This document shows positions 32,839 through 41,175 of a stretch of DNA of 64,000 bases, piece by piece. The stretch's first letter is position 1. Each line of letters begins with the position of its first letter. The notes beneath the pieces were generated by a model, which was given only the letters and a program-made list of their open reading frames with translations, did no database searches and was not told where the DNA came from. The stretch comes from Microbispora bryophytorum (GTDB taxonomy: Bacteria > Actinomycetota > Actinomycetes > Streptosporangiales > Streptosporangiaceae): assembly GCF_006874465.1 (NCBI RefSeq), contig NZ_VIRL01000021.1:1-64000 (forward strand), in the 5' to 3' direction. Both the position numbers and the translations under genes were made by a program.

Positions 32839-32856
32839 ACCCGGACACTCCCGGGT
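32839..32856 (-). terminator. Rho-independent terminator of the conservon
   Basis: ACCCGG (32839-32844) pairs with CCGGGT (32851-32856) around a 6-nt loop. On the minus strand the stem is followed by TTTCTTGG. It lies 19 nt past the CvnD stop. Confidence 0.65.
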
Positions 32857-32874
32857 GAGGAGCCAGTGAAAGCG

Positions 32875-33474
32875 TCAGTGGGCGGCGGCGGTCGGGCGCT
32901 TGCCGTACGCGTGCTTGACGAGCTCGATCAGGACTTCCTTGCCCGATTCCCGCCTGCGCGCGTCGCACAGCATGATCGGGACGTCCGGGCCGAGGTTGAG
33001 CGCGAGCTTGACCTCGTCCAGGTCGAAGACCGGGGCGCCCTCGAAGCAGTTGACCGCGACGACGAAGGGCGTGCCCCGCCGCTCGAAGTAGTCGACGGAG
33101 GGGAAGCAGTCGGCGAGCCTGCGGGTGTCGGCCAGCACGACCGCGCCGAGCGCGCCCCGGGCGAGCTCGTCCCAGACGAACCAGAACCGCTCCTGGCCGG
33201 GGGTGCCGAAGAGGTAGAGGACGAAGTCCTGCCCGATGCTGATGCGGCCGAAGTCCATGGCGACCGTGGTGGTCGCCTTCGCCTCGACGCCGGACAGATC
33301 GTCGACGCCGACGCTGCGGTCGGTCAGCGTCTCCTCGGTGCGCAGCGGCCGGATCTCCGACACCGCGCCGACCATCGTGGTCTTGCCCACTCCGAAGCCT
33401 CCGGCGATCAGCAACTTGATCGCCGTGGGCATCTTCGGCGGGTTCTTCCCGGAGTCAGAGCGCGCGAAGGCCAT
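32875..33474 (-). CDS. Conservon GTPase CvnD (MglA-like small GTP-binding protein)
   Basis: 199-residue small GTPase, last gene of a four-gene conservon. P-loop GGFGVGKT at 25-32, switch region TTTVAMDFGRI, G3-like LFGTPGQERFWF, and VVAVNCFEG in place of the NKxD box. In conservons it pairs with the roadblock protein CvnB, which acts as its effector or GAP-like partner, as MglA/MglB do. Its start overlaps the CvnC end by 20 bp. The internal Met15 (MPTAIKLLI) may be the real start. Confidence 0.93.
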   Translation of the reverse strand: MAFARSDSGKNPPKMPTAIKLLIAGGFGVGKTTMVGAVSEIRPLRTEETLTDRSVGVDDLSGVEAKATTTVAMDFGRISIGQDFVLYLFGTPGQERFWFVWDELARGALGAVVLADTRRLADCFPSVDYFERRGTPFVVAVNCFEGAPVFDLDEVKLALNLGPDVPIMLCDARRRESGKEVLIELVKHAYGKRPTAAAH

Positions 33475-33829
33475 CGAGCACCGCCTTGTACATCCGCTCG
33501 TCGAGCACGTTCATCTCCGGTTGGGGCTGCTGCACGGCCACGAAACCCCGGTCGAACAGGTCGCCGAGGAGGACCCGGACGATTCCGGCCGGCAGGTCCA
33601 GATGGGCCGCGATCTCCGCGACCGACAGCGGCCTGCGGCACAGCCGCACGATCGCCTGATGCTCGGGGTCCAGCCCGATCTCGGCTCCCGTGGTGGGCCG
33701 GACGGTCACCGCGAGCGAGATGAGGTCGAAGCGATCCTGCGCCTCCGTACGGCCGCGCGCGATCACGTACGGCCGGATGGTCGGCGCGTCGAGCAAGCGC
33801 TCCTCGTCCGGGTTCCACTCGGTGTTCAC
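33455..33829 (-). CDS. Conservon protein CvnC (DUF742)
   Basis: 124-residue winged-helix-like DUF742 protein. IRPYVIARGRTEAQ matches the N-terminal RPY motif of the family; HQAIVRLCRRPLSVAEIAAHLDLPAGIVRVLLGDL is in form the conserved core. GTG 33829 starts within the CvnB stop (GTGA overlap). The DUF742 protein is a fixed third member of conservons, between the roadblock protein and the GTPase; its molecular role is not settled. Confidence 0.92.
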   Translation of the reverse strand: MNTEWNPDEERLLDAPTIRPYVIARGRTEAQDRFDLISLAVTVRPTTGAEIGLDPEHQAIVRLCRRPLSVAEIAAHLDLPAGIVRVLLGDLFDRGFVAVQQPQPEMNVLDERMYKAVLDGLRAL

Positions 33830-34260
33830 AGGCGGACCTCTCTCCCGGTGGCCCGGTCGATCGTGGTCCGGGCGGGCGAGGTCAGGTACTGCCCGACGCG
33901 CACGACGAGCATGGCCATCTCGTAGGCCACCAGGCCGACGTCGGCGTCTCCCGAGCAGAGGACGGCCAGGCAGGCGCCCTGACCCGCCACGGTCACGAGC
34001 AGGTAGGCCGACTTCATCTCCACGATGGTCTGCCGTACGGACCCGCCCTGGAAGCGTTCGCCGACTCCACGCGCCAGGCTCTGCAGGCCGGAGGCGACGG
34101 CGGACAGGTGCTCGGCGTCCTCCACGAGAAGTCCCTGCGAGCCGGCCAGCAGCAGGCCGTCGGTGGACAGCACGATGCCGTGCTCGACCTCGCGGATCCG
34201 TGCGACGAGGTCGTCGAGCAGCCATGCGAGGTCCGCGGAGGCACCGGTCTTCTGCGTCAC
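33826..34260 (-). CDS. Conservon roadblock/LC7 protein CvnB
   Basis: 144-residue roadblock-domain protein: DLAWLLDDLVARIREVEHGIVLSTDGLLLA, then ASGLQSLARGVGERF and SAYLLVTVAGQGACLAVLCSGDADVGLVAYEMAMLV, as in CvnB and MglB. It is predicted to bind the CvnD GTPase and the CvnA kinase-like protein at the membrane. The start overlaps the CvnA stop by 4 bp. Confidence 0.95.
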   Translation of the reverse strand: MTQKTGASADLAWLLDDLVARIREVEHGIVLSTDGLLLAGSQGLLVEDAEHLSAVASGLQSLARGVGERFQGGSVRQTIVEMKSAYLLVTVAGQGACLAVLCSGDADVGLVAYEMAMLVVRVGQYLTSPARTTIDRATGREVRL

Positions 34261-36563
34261 AGGTTGTCCTCCTCGTCACTCAGCAGCTTCGCCGCCTCGG
34301 ATCTGCCACGCCTCGTCCCCGACTGGAACGAGCCCATGATCTTGCGGATGTCGTCCGGCGAGCGGTCCTCCTGGTCCTCCGCCTCGTCCCCGTTCGTCGA
34401 CTCCTCGGCGAGCGCGGGGGCGAGATTGGCCTGCGGCACCCGGAAGGGCAGGCCCGACGGGGTGAACCCGGCCGAGGACGCGGAACCGTCCGGATCGGCG
34501 CCGCCGGGCGGTGGGGCGCTCTGCACAGGCCTGGGCGGCTCGGGAGCCCTTGGCACAGGAACCACCTCCTGAGCTGGTTCGGGGGCCGCATCGGGCGCAC
34601 CGACCAGCGCGATCCTCCGGGACCCGGGCTCCCGCCGCGGGAGCCCGGAACCGGTCTCCTCCTCGGGCAGGGCCTCCCCGCCCTCGATGACGAGGTCGCG
34701 CGGCAGCAGCACGACCGCGGTCGTGCCGCCGTACGGCGACGCCTTGAGCGACACCCTGATCCCGTGGCGCTCGGCCAGACGGCTGACGACGTACAGGCCC
34801 AGCCGGGCGGTGCTCGACAGGTTGAACTCGGGCGGGTCGGCGATCCGCTGGTTGGTCGCCTCCAGGTCCTCGGCGCTCATCCCGAGGCCGCGGTCCTCGA
34901 TCTCGATCGCGTAGCCGCTGGCCACCACCTGGCCGCCCACCTGCACCATCGTGTACGGCGGGGAGAACGACACCGCGTTCTCGATCAGCTCGGCGAGCAG
35001 GTGGATGAGGTCGCCCACCGCGCGTCCGATGAGCGCGGTCTCCCCCATCGGCATCACGGTGACGCGGGTGTAGTCCTCGACCTCGGCCAGCGCGCCGCGT
35101 ACGACGTCGACCATCGGCACCGAGCGCCGCCAGGCGCGGGCGGGGGACGCCCCCGACAAGACGATGAGGTTCTCGGCGTTGCGCCGCATGCGGGTCGCGA
35201 GGTGGTCGATGCGGAACAGGTCCTTCAGCTCCGCCGGGTCCGACTCGCGCCGCTCCATCACGTCGAGCAGCGTGAGCTGGCGGTGCACCAGCGACTGCGT
35301 ACGCCGGGCGAGGCTGAGCAGGATGTCGCGGATGCTCTGCCGGAGCTGGGCCTCCTCGACGGCGGTGCGGATGGCGGTCTCCTGCACGGTGTTGAACGCC
35401 GCGCCCACCTGTCCGATGACGTCGGGACCGAAGTCGAGCGGCGGCGCCTCGGCCTTGACGTCGACCTTCTCGCCCTGGGCGAGGCGGGCGACCACTCCGG
35501 GCAGCCGCTCGTTGGCCAGTTCGAGCGCGGCCTCGCGCAGCTTCTCCAGCTGACGCACCAGGGCCCGGGCCGTGGTGACCGACAGGACGATCGACGCGAT
35601 GACCGCCACCAGGCCGAGCACACCGGCCAGCAGGAGGCGGGCGAAGACGGCGACGGCGATCGGGACGGCCCGTTCGACCAGCGCGTCACCGGCGTCGATG
35701 ACCACCTTCTGGAGCTGGGTCATCGCCGCGTCCGCGGCACCCCGCCACTGCGTCTCCGCCACCATCGGCGGACGGCCGACCTGCCTGCTGAGCGAGAGCT
35801 GGTCTTCGAGGCTGCGGAGGGTGGTCACCGAGGGCGACTTCCTCCACCTGTCCAGCGCCGCGCGGTCGTCCGGCGGCAGGTCGGCCGCGGCCCGGTCGAG
35901 CTCGAACCGGGCGATACCCACCATTTGCGTGAACTGCCGGTGGTCCTGCTCGGTGAACCGGCCCTCGGCGAAGATGCCGGCGATCATCGCGTCCTCGCGG
36001 GCGAGCAGTTCGCGCGCCCGGCTCATGGCCGACAGCGTGCGGCCATCCTTGGCGAGCGTGGCGTCGTCGAGCGTGGCGACCGCGCCGTACATCGCGTCGA
36101 AGGAGTCCATGACGTCGCTGTAGGCGTCTTCCGTCCGCGTGCGGTCGAGTCGCCCGGCGTCGATGGCCGACCGGGTCTCGCGCAGGCCGTCCAGCCGCCG
36201 CAGCGTGTCGCTCAGGTGCCTCCTCAGCGCGTCGTCGGCCGCGAGGTGAACCTTGTCGCTGGTGGCCGACTCCTTGAAGGTGCCCACCGCGGCGTCCGTG
36301 CGGGCCCGCTGGTCCTGTAGTTCCTTCCGCAGCACCCGGGCGGGGTCGGCGGCGCGGGTCACCGAGAGCCGGCGCTCGCGCTGCAGTTCCAGCAGCAGCG
36401 GCTCGCTCGGCTGGGCGACCTCGCTGTCGATGGTGGTGGCCCAGATGAGGTTGACGCCCTCCCGGACGGTGACCCACGCCGCGAACGCCCACAGGGCGGT
36501 CAGTGACACCAGCAGGGCCGCGACCTTGGTTCGCACACGCGAATTCCGGAAGCGCATAGACAT
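34257..36563 (-). CDS. Conservon sensor kinase-like protein CvnA
   Basis: 768-residue membrane sensor. TM1 is at 13-32; a nitrate/nitrite-sensor-like (NIT) extracytoplasmic helical domain runs from about 45 to 295 (LELQRERRLSVTR is the NIT hallmark); TM2 is at 299-330, followed by HAMP. The kinase part has a DHp-like LVHRQLTLLDVMERRE (425-440) and an ATPase with HLLAELIENA (N box, 521-530), EDRGLGM (G1) and ARLGLYV (G2). A disordered Pro/Ala-rich tail of about 130 residues follows. It is first in the conservon and has 200 bp of leader after the diterpene cyclase gene. Confidence 0.95.
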   Translation of the reverse strand: MSMRFRNSRVRTKVAALLVSLTALWAFAAWVTVREGVNLIWATTIDSEVAQPSEPLLLELQRERRLSVTRAADPARVLRKELQDQRARTDAAVGTFKESATSDKVHLAADDALRRHLSDTLRRLDGLRETRSAIDAGRLDRTRTEDAYSDVMDSFDAMYGAVATLDDATLAKDGRTLSAMSRARELLAREDAMIAGIFAEGRFTEQDHRQFTQMVGIARFELDRAAADLPPDDRAALDRWRKSPSVTTLRSLEDQLSLSRQVGRPPMVAETQWRGAADAAMTQLQKVVIDAGDALVERAVPIAVAVFARLLLAGVLGLVAVIASIVLSVTTARALVRQLEKLREAALELANERLPGVVARLAQGEKVDVKAEAPPLDFGPDVIGQVGAAFNTVQETAIRTAVEEAQLRQSIRDILLSLARRTQSLVHRQLTLLDVMERRESDPAELKDLFRIDHLATRMRRNAENLIVLSGASPARAWRRSVPMVDVVRGALAEVEDYTRVTVMPMGETALIGRAVGDLIHLLAELIENAVSFSPPYTMVQVGGQVVASGYAIEIEDRGLGMSAEDLEATNQRIADPPEFNLSSTARLGLYVVSRLAERHGIRVSLKASPYGGTTAVVLLPRDLVIEGGEALPEEETGSGLPRREPGSRRIALVGAPDAAPEPAQEVVPVPRAPEPPRPVQSAPPPGGADPDGSASSAGFTPSGLPFRVPQANLAPALAEESTNGDEAEDQEDRSPDDIRKIMGSFQSGTRRGRSEAAKLLSDEEDNL

Positions 36564-36764
36564 ACCACCCAGCAGTCAGAACGCCCTAACAGCGCGTTTA
36601 CCGGCCATTAACAATCGCCCGCCGTATAAGGCAGCCCGGACTGTCCAGCGATAAGACCGCGCCGCGCCTCGCGCCACCCTAGCAAAGGGCTGGAAAACCA
36701 CTCAACCCGCAAGATCCGGCGAGAGCATGTCCGAATAAAGCGAAATGCAGATCAGCCCAGGTGA

Positions 36765-38351
36765 TCATAGTTGCCCAGCTTGTTGGACAACAAGTCCACT
36801 GGACTGTGCGAGATGCAGGGCGGCGAGCACGGCCGCCCGGACGACCGCCCGGGGCAGGTAGAGGTCCTTGTCGTGCCAGAGCGCCGGCCCGTCCGCCTGG
36901 TCGGCCGCGCGCAGCAGATAGCGGTACCCCCGGCGCACGGCCTCCGGGCGGCCTCCGTCGCCGGTCAAGGGGCCGGTCATGAGCAGGAGCTGCACGGCGT
37001 ACGCCGTCTCCTCGGCGGTGCCGCCCCACCGGCCCCAGGAGCCGTCCTCACGCTGGGTGGCGAGCACCCACCGTACGGCCGACTGCACCGCGACCACCGA
37101 TTCCGGCCCGCCGAACTCGTACAGCGCGAGCGCGCAGGACACCGTCGCGTAGTAGGGCGAGGCGTGCCAGCGGTCGTCCCAGCTTCCGTCGGCCCGCTGC
37201 CGCTCGCGCAGCCAGGCGGCGAGCCTGCCCAGCACCATGGCGTAGCGGGGTGCCTGCTCCGGCCGGGCCGCCGCGTACTGGCCGAAGGCGTCCAGCACGT
37301 GAGCGTTCACACTGACCGAGGAACCCTCCTCGCCCTGCCAGGTGCAAAAGTGCGTCGGCGTCTCGAAGGCCCACAGGCTGTCCGGCTCGTACGGCACGCC
37401 GAGCAGCGCCAGCGCGTACAGTGCGACCGAGGTGGTGTCGGCGTCGGGCGGCAGCCCCGCTCCGGCGGGCGTGCCCTCGGGGCCGATCGCCGCGCGGAGG
37501 TCGGCCAGCATCTCCGGCGGCACGTCGAACTGGATGCCCGCACGGGCGAGCCAGCTCAGCACCCAGCCGCGCTCGAACACGGTGATCGGCAGGCCCACCG
37601 GAACCGGGCCGCCGTGCCGCAGCGCCACCGCCTCCAGATAGCGCCGGGCGTGGTGGCCGGGATCGGGCAGGGCGCAGCCGCTCAGCCAGGCCGCGGTCGC
37701 CGCCGGCGAGGCTCCGACCGTTCCGATCGAGGTCGGGTTGACCGACGGGGCGCTGGCCGCCGATCGGCCGGCCACCTCAAGCGCGTGCAGGAGTTTGTCC
37801 GGCGGGGCGCCGCCGGACTCCAGGCGCTGCCGGATCAGGATGAGCGGCCCCTCGCTCATCCCCTCGGGGATCGGCAGGCGGCCGATCTCGCATTCGCTCA
37901 GGCCGTCCAGGTGCGCGTTGATGAGCGACACGAGCGCCGGCACGATGATCTCGATCGCGGGGGTGTCGGGCAGCGTGGCGACCGCCGTCTCCGCCAGCCA
38001 GCCGGACAGCACGCGCAGCCCGCGCCGGACCGCGCCGATCAGGACGTCCCGGTCCACGCCGTTGTCGCCCCTGCTGAGGACCGACAGCAACGCCTCGGTG
38101 GCGCTCAGGGTCGGGACCAGGCCGTAGCCGTCGGGCACGCCCCATGACCCGTCGGGCTGTTGCGTGGCGACGAGGTACGCCACCCGCTCGTCGTGGCCCA
38201 GGAGCCAGGGGGCCAGGGTGACGAGCCGCCCGGTCTCGTAGACGGACGGCGACACCTGGCCCCAGGGCCGGGACATCAGGTCCCGCATCAGCTCGCCCAC
38301 GGCCGCCGCCACGTCCACCGGCCCGGCAAGGGAGACATCACGCACGTTCAA
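36765..38351 (-). CDS. Class II diterpene cyclase (copalyl/halimadienyl diphosphate synthase-like)
   Basis: 528-residue protonation-initiated terpene cyclase, expected to cyclise geranylgeranyl diphosphate to a bicyclic diphosphate. The acid motif is DADTT at 303-307 (DxDTT rather than DxDD), the same form I recall for the mycobacterial type-B cyclase Rv3377c. QW-type repeats occur at 64-71 (QQPDGSWG), 384-391 and 433-440, followed by GGTAEETAYAVQLL; WHASPYYAT (395-403) and ALWHDKDLYLPRAVVRAAVLAAL in form also match that enzyme. The start overlaps the class I synthase by 14 bp. The skeleton (labdane, halimane or clerodane) cannot be fixed from sequence. Confidence 0.9.
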   Translation of the reverse strand: MNVRDVSLAGPVDVAAAVGELMRDLMSRPWGQVSPSVYETGRLVTLAPWLLGHDERVAYLVATQQPDGSWGVPDGYGLVPTLSATEALLSVLSRGDNGVDRDVLIGAVRRGLRVLSGWLAETAVATLPDTPAIEIIVPALVSLINAHLDGLSECEIGRLPIPEGMSEGPLILIRQRLESGGAPPDKLLHALEVAGRSAASAPSVNPTSIGTVGASPAATAAWLSGCALPDPGHHARRYLEAVALRHGGPVPVGLPITVFERGWVLSWLARAGIQFDVPPEMLADLRAAIGPEGTPAGAGLPPDADTTSVALYALALLGVPYEPDSLWAFETPTHFCTWQGEEGSSVSVNAHVLDAFGQYAAARPEQAPRYAMVLGRLAAWLRERQRADGSWDDRWHASPYYATVSCALALYEFGGPESVVAVQSAVRWVLATQREDGSWGRWGGTAEETAYAVQLLLMTGPLTGDGGRPEAVRRGYRYLLRAADQADGPALWHDKDLYLPRAVVRAAVLAALHLAQSSGLVVQQAGQL

Positions 38352-39234
38352 GCTCGCCCCAATAGTCCACGAGCCCGTAGAAGCCCGTGTTGAAACCGAT
38401 CTGTCGTTCGAGGTAGGCCGCAGCGCGCGGGCTGCGCGCTCGTATGGGCCCGAGAAGAGTCAGGCAGCGGCCGCGAATCTCGTTCATGCGCGCGGTCACT
38501 TCCGCGACGCCGGCGCCGAACGCCAGCGCGTTGGCGTCGCCCTGGGCGCGCTCCCGCTCCCGGGTGGCCAGGTCGTTGAGCAGGCGCAGGTAGCGCTGTA
38601 CCTCGTCGCTGACCTGCATGAGCTCGTCGATGTGGCCGACCGTCCAGGGGTCGCCCGTCCTGATCCAGTGGGACACGTTCACGAAGGAGGATCCGCAGCC
38701 GTCCGCGCCGTCGAGGTACTCGTCCAAACAGACGGGCGCGTCCTCCTCCTTCCACCGCCACTCCCGCACCATCGCGCGCAGCGTCCGCCCGAGCCGGTCG
38801 AGCCAGACCGGCCGCAGGGCGGCGAACGCGGGCGCCGCCGACAGGTCGTCCCGCAGGTCGGTGAGGAAGCGCACCACGGCGGGGGCGTCCCCGCCCGGGC
38901 CGGTCTCGGCCGCCGCGAGGCACTCGGCGACCAGCGCCTCCGCGTCCGCGCGCGAGCCCGCGACCTGGTCCACCAGGCGGTCGACCGCGAAGATCCACAG
39001 CGACGCGCGGCCGACCGCGCGCAGTTCGTCCGGCGATGCCGAGGGCGAGCCGAACGCGGTGACCATCGACAACGCGGCGAAGAACGCCGGATCGAACGGC
39101 CTGGCCGGGAAGAGCTCGCCGTACGCCGCGGCGCTGGCTTGGAGATCCCGCTGGCACCGCGTGGCGAGCGCACACGTCCTGCCCATATCCGCGGCGAGAG
39201 CCGTCTCCTGCTCCGCGAGGTGCTTGACAATCAT
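38338..39234 (-). CDS. Class I terpene synthase
   Basis: 298-residue ionisation-type terpene synthase, predicted to convert the class II product by loss of diphosphate. The Asp-rich motif is unusual: FAVDRLVDQ gives D85xxxD89 instead of DDxxD. The second metal triad NDLATRERE (220-228) matches ND(L/I)xSxxxE. EWRW (158-161) and NVSHWIR are typical helices. ATG 39234 overlaps the P450 stop (ATGA), and its stop overlaps the class II gene, so all three are coupled. Confidence 0.9.
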   Translation of the reverse strand: MIVKHLAEQETALAADMGRTCALATRCQRDLQASAAAYGELFPARPFDPAFFAALSMVTAFGSPSASPDELRAVGRASLWIFAVDRLVDQVAGSRADAEALVAECLAAAETGPGGDAPAVVRFLTDLRDDLSAAPAFAALRPVWLDRLGRTLRAMVREWRWKEEDAPVCLDEYLDGADGCGSSFVNVSHWIRTGDPWTVGHIDELMQVSDEVQRYLRLLNDLATRERERAQGDANALAFGAGVAEVTARMNEIRGRCLTLLGPIRARSPRAAAYLERQIGFNTGFYGLVDYWGELERA

Positions 39235-40592
39235 CTGCGGGCACGCTCGACGAACGTCAATTTGACCTTCTGGTTCGGCCGCAGAGAGGAGGCGAGCCGC
39301 GGCCTGACCGGCCTCGATGCCGTGAGCACGGGACGGTAGCGGCTCAGCAGGCCGGCCATGAGCAGTTGCGCCTCGATCATGAACAGGTGCTGGCCGAGGC
39401 ACTGGTGGGGGCCGCCGCCGAACGGGAAGTAGGCCCAGCGGTGCCGCCGCTCCCGCTCCCGCTCCGGCGCGAAGCGCTCGGGATCGAACTCCTCCGGCCG
39501 GTCCCAGAACCCCTCGAGCCGGTGCGTGAGGTAGGGGCTGACCATCACCGTGGAGCCGGCCGTGATCCTGACCCCGTCGATCTCGTCCGTCTCCACCGCC
39601 TTGCGCGGCAGGATCCAGCCCGGTGGATAGAGGCGTACCAGTTCGGACAGGAACATCTTCAGGAAGCGCAGCTTGGGCAGATGAGACGGCTGCACCATCT
39701 CCGTCCCGACCACCTCGTCGAGCTCCTCGTAAATCTTCGCCGCCAGGTCGGGATGCTCGTCGAGCGCGACCCACACCCACGTGAGCGCGGTCGCGGAGGT
39801 CTCGGTCGACGCGCCGTGCATGCTGACCATGTCGTCCCTGATCCGCCGGTCCCCCACCTCGCCGGGTTCGTCCGCGCGGGCACGGCAGATCGCCGACACC
39901 ACGTCCTTGCCCTCGTCCGCTGTGCGGCGGGCCTCGTGCACCCGGGGATAGACCACAGTGTTGATCGTCTCGATGGACCGGCGGAAGGGCCGGTCACCCG
40001 GCAGCGGCACCGTGCTCGGGACGAACGGCAGCAGCAGACGCGGCCACGTGGCCGTCACCGCCACCTCGTACGCGGGAATGAGCCGGGCGATGTCGTCCCT
40101 GGTGATCCGGTCGCCGAAGAAGAGCCGCACGATCGTCGGATGGACGATGGCCGAGATACCGTCGACGACGTCGAACGGTTCCCCGGGGCGCACGACGGCG
40201 TCGATCTGCTCGGCAAGGATCTCGGCCATGCGCTCGGCCAGCGAGTCGACGTACTTCGCGGTGAACAGGGGCTGCAGGACCCGGCGGCTCTCCTGCCAGG
40301 TCTCGCCGTCCGACAGGATGCCGCCACCCAGCAGCGGGACCAGCGGATCCCAGAACATGCCCTCGCGAACATAGTTGGGCTGGTTGGTCCGCAGCACGTG
40401 CTGGACGTGGTCCGGGTGGGTCACCAGATAAGGCCGGAACGGTCCCGTGTTGAGCCGGACGAGCTTGCCGGCGGCCTGCCTGCCGACCTCTTCGAAGGCG
40501 GAGACCGGATCGCGTGGGTGCTTCGCGAGAAGCCGATAAAAGGGAAGAATCTCCGCATTTCGGGTCGGTCTCGGACCAACATCGATCGACAT
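39231..40592 (-). CDS. Cytochrome P450 of the terpene operon
   Basis: 453-residue P450, likely oxidising the diterpene made by the two cyclases. The haem site is FPFGGGPHQCLGQ (Cys398), the I-helix HGASTET (259-265), ExxR at 317-320 (ELVR) and the PERF motif FDPERFAPERE. No ferredoxin or reductase gene lies nearby, so redox partners come from elsewhere. First gene of the operon, with its promoter probably at 40631-40660. P450s are frequent neighbours of conservons, but here it belongs by coupling to the terpene genes. Confidence 0.95.
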   Translation of the reverse strand: MSIDVGPRPTRNAEILPFYRLLAKHPRDPVSAFEEVGRQAAGKLVRLNTGPFRPYLVTHPDHVQHVLRTNQPNYVREGMFWDPLVPLLGGGILSDGETWQESRRVLQPLFTAKYVDSLAERMAEILAEQIDAVVRPGEPFDVVDGISAIVHPTIVRLFFGDRITRDDIARLIPAYEVAVTATWPRLLLPFVPSTVPLPGDRPFRRSIETINTVVYPRVHEARRTADEGKDVVSAICRARADEPGEVGDRRIRDDMVSMHGASTETSATALTWVWVALDEHPDLAAKIYEELDEVVGTEMVQPSHLPKLRFLKMFLSELVRLYPPGWILPRKAVETDEIDGVRITAGSTVMVSPYLTHRLEGFWDRPEEFDPERFAPERERERRHRWAYFPFGGGPHQCLGQHLFMIEAQLLMAGLLSRYRPVLTASRPVRPRLASSLRPNQKVKLTFVERARR

Positions 40593-40630
40593 CCGGTCTG
40601 CTCCCCACCTGACGAACGCCCAATTCGCGA

Positions 40631-40660
40631 AGTATCACATGATCTAATCGGATTGATCAA
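40631..40660 (-). promoter_or_regulatory. Candidate promoter of the terpene operon
   Basis: On the minus strand, TTGATC (40660-40655) and GATACT (40636-40631) are separated by 18 bp, 38 bp before the P450 start. TTGATCAA (40653-40660) is an 8-bp palindrome within it and might be an operator half. Confidence 0.4.
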
Positions 40661-40759
40661 CAATGCAGGTCAGTGACACTTTTGTGCCGGTGTGGCCGCA
40701 CATGCGACTACAGGCAGATTTGTCGCTAGAGACGGGTTTGACCTTCCGGAAAAAGGGGA

Positions 40760-40785
40760 AGGGCCGGGCCTCGCGGCCCGGCCCT
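40760..40785 (-). terminator. Rho-independent terminator of the small membrane-peptide gene
   Basis: AGGGCCGGGCC (40760-40770) and GGCCCGGCCCT (40775-40785) form a perfect 11-bp stem with a 4-nt loop. On the minus strand it is followed by TCCTTCCCCTTTTTCC, a reasonable U-tract, 15 nt past the peptide stop. Confidence 0.8.
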
Positions 40786-40800
40786 CCTCAGGACGTGTCG

Positions 40801-40893
40801 TCAGGCGTGGCTGGTCACCAGCAGCGCGATGCCCACGAGGATGACGATGGGAATCAGCCACACCACGACCTCGCCGAGGAACTCCTTGTACAT
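40801..40893 (-). CDS. 30-residue single-span membrane peptide
   Basis: ATG 40893 begins a 30-residue peptide: a short amphipathic head (MYKEFLGEV) and one membrane helix (VVWLIPIVILVGIALLV) ending TSHA. Support comes from the AGAGG ribosome site upstream, a strong terminator directly after, and a composition unlike random high-GC translation. It is an independent transcript between the terpene operon and the esterase gene; the 282 bp upstream are gene-free. Function unknown; such peptides often modulate a membrane complex or act as toxins. Confidence 0.65.
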   Translation of the reverse strand: MYKEFLGEVVVWLIPIVILVGIALLVTSHA

Positions 40894-41175
40894 GGGGACC
40901 GATCCTCTCGGTGACGTGCGAAAAGTTAATCTCACGCAGCATATTCGCTCGTGCCCGGCGGTGGAACACGGCACCGTCCCCGGGCCGCGGACGGCAGAGG
41001 CCGCTGTGCCCGGGGAGACCGGACGAGCCGGAAGCGACGCCCGCGTGTGCGCCGCCATACCTCGGATGAAACGTACATACATCACCGCTGGTCAGGGCTT
41101 TTGCCGCTCCTCATCCCTGGGCCGGCGGCGGGCCGCTCTCTAGCATCGCGCCGGACGGCACGAGAGAGGGACACG

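Larger units (their letters stand above)
32515..32874. other. 360-bp promoter and intergenic region between the sugar importer and the conservon
   Basis: Contains the operator-like repeats of the importer operon (32539-32570), an A+T-rich stretch with no supported gene, and the terminator of the conservon (32839-32856). Confidence 0.6.
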
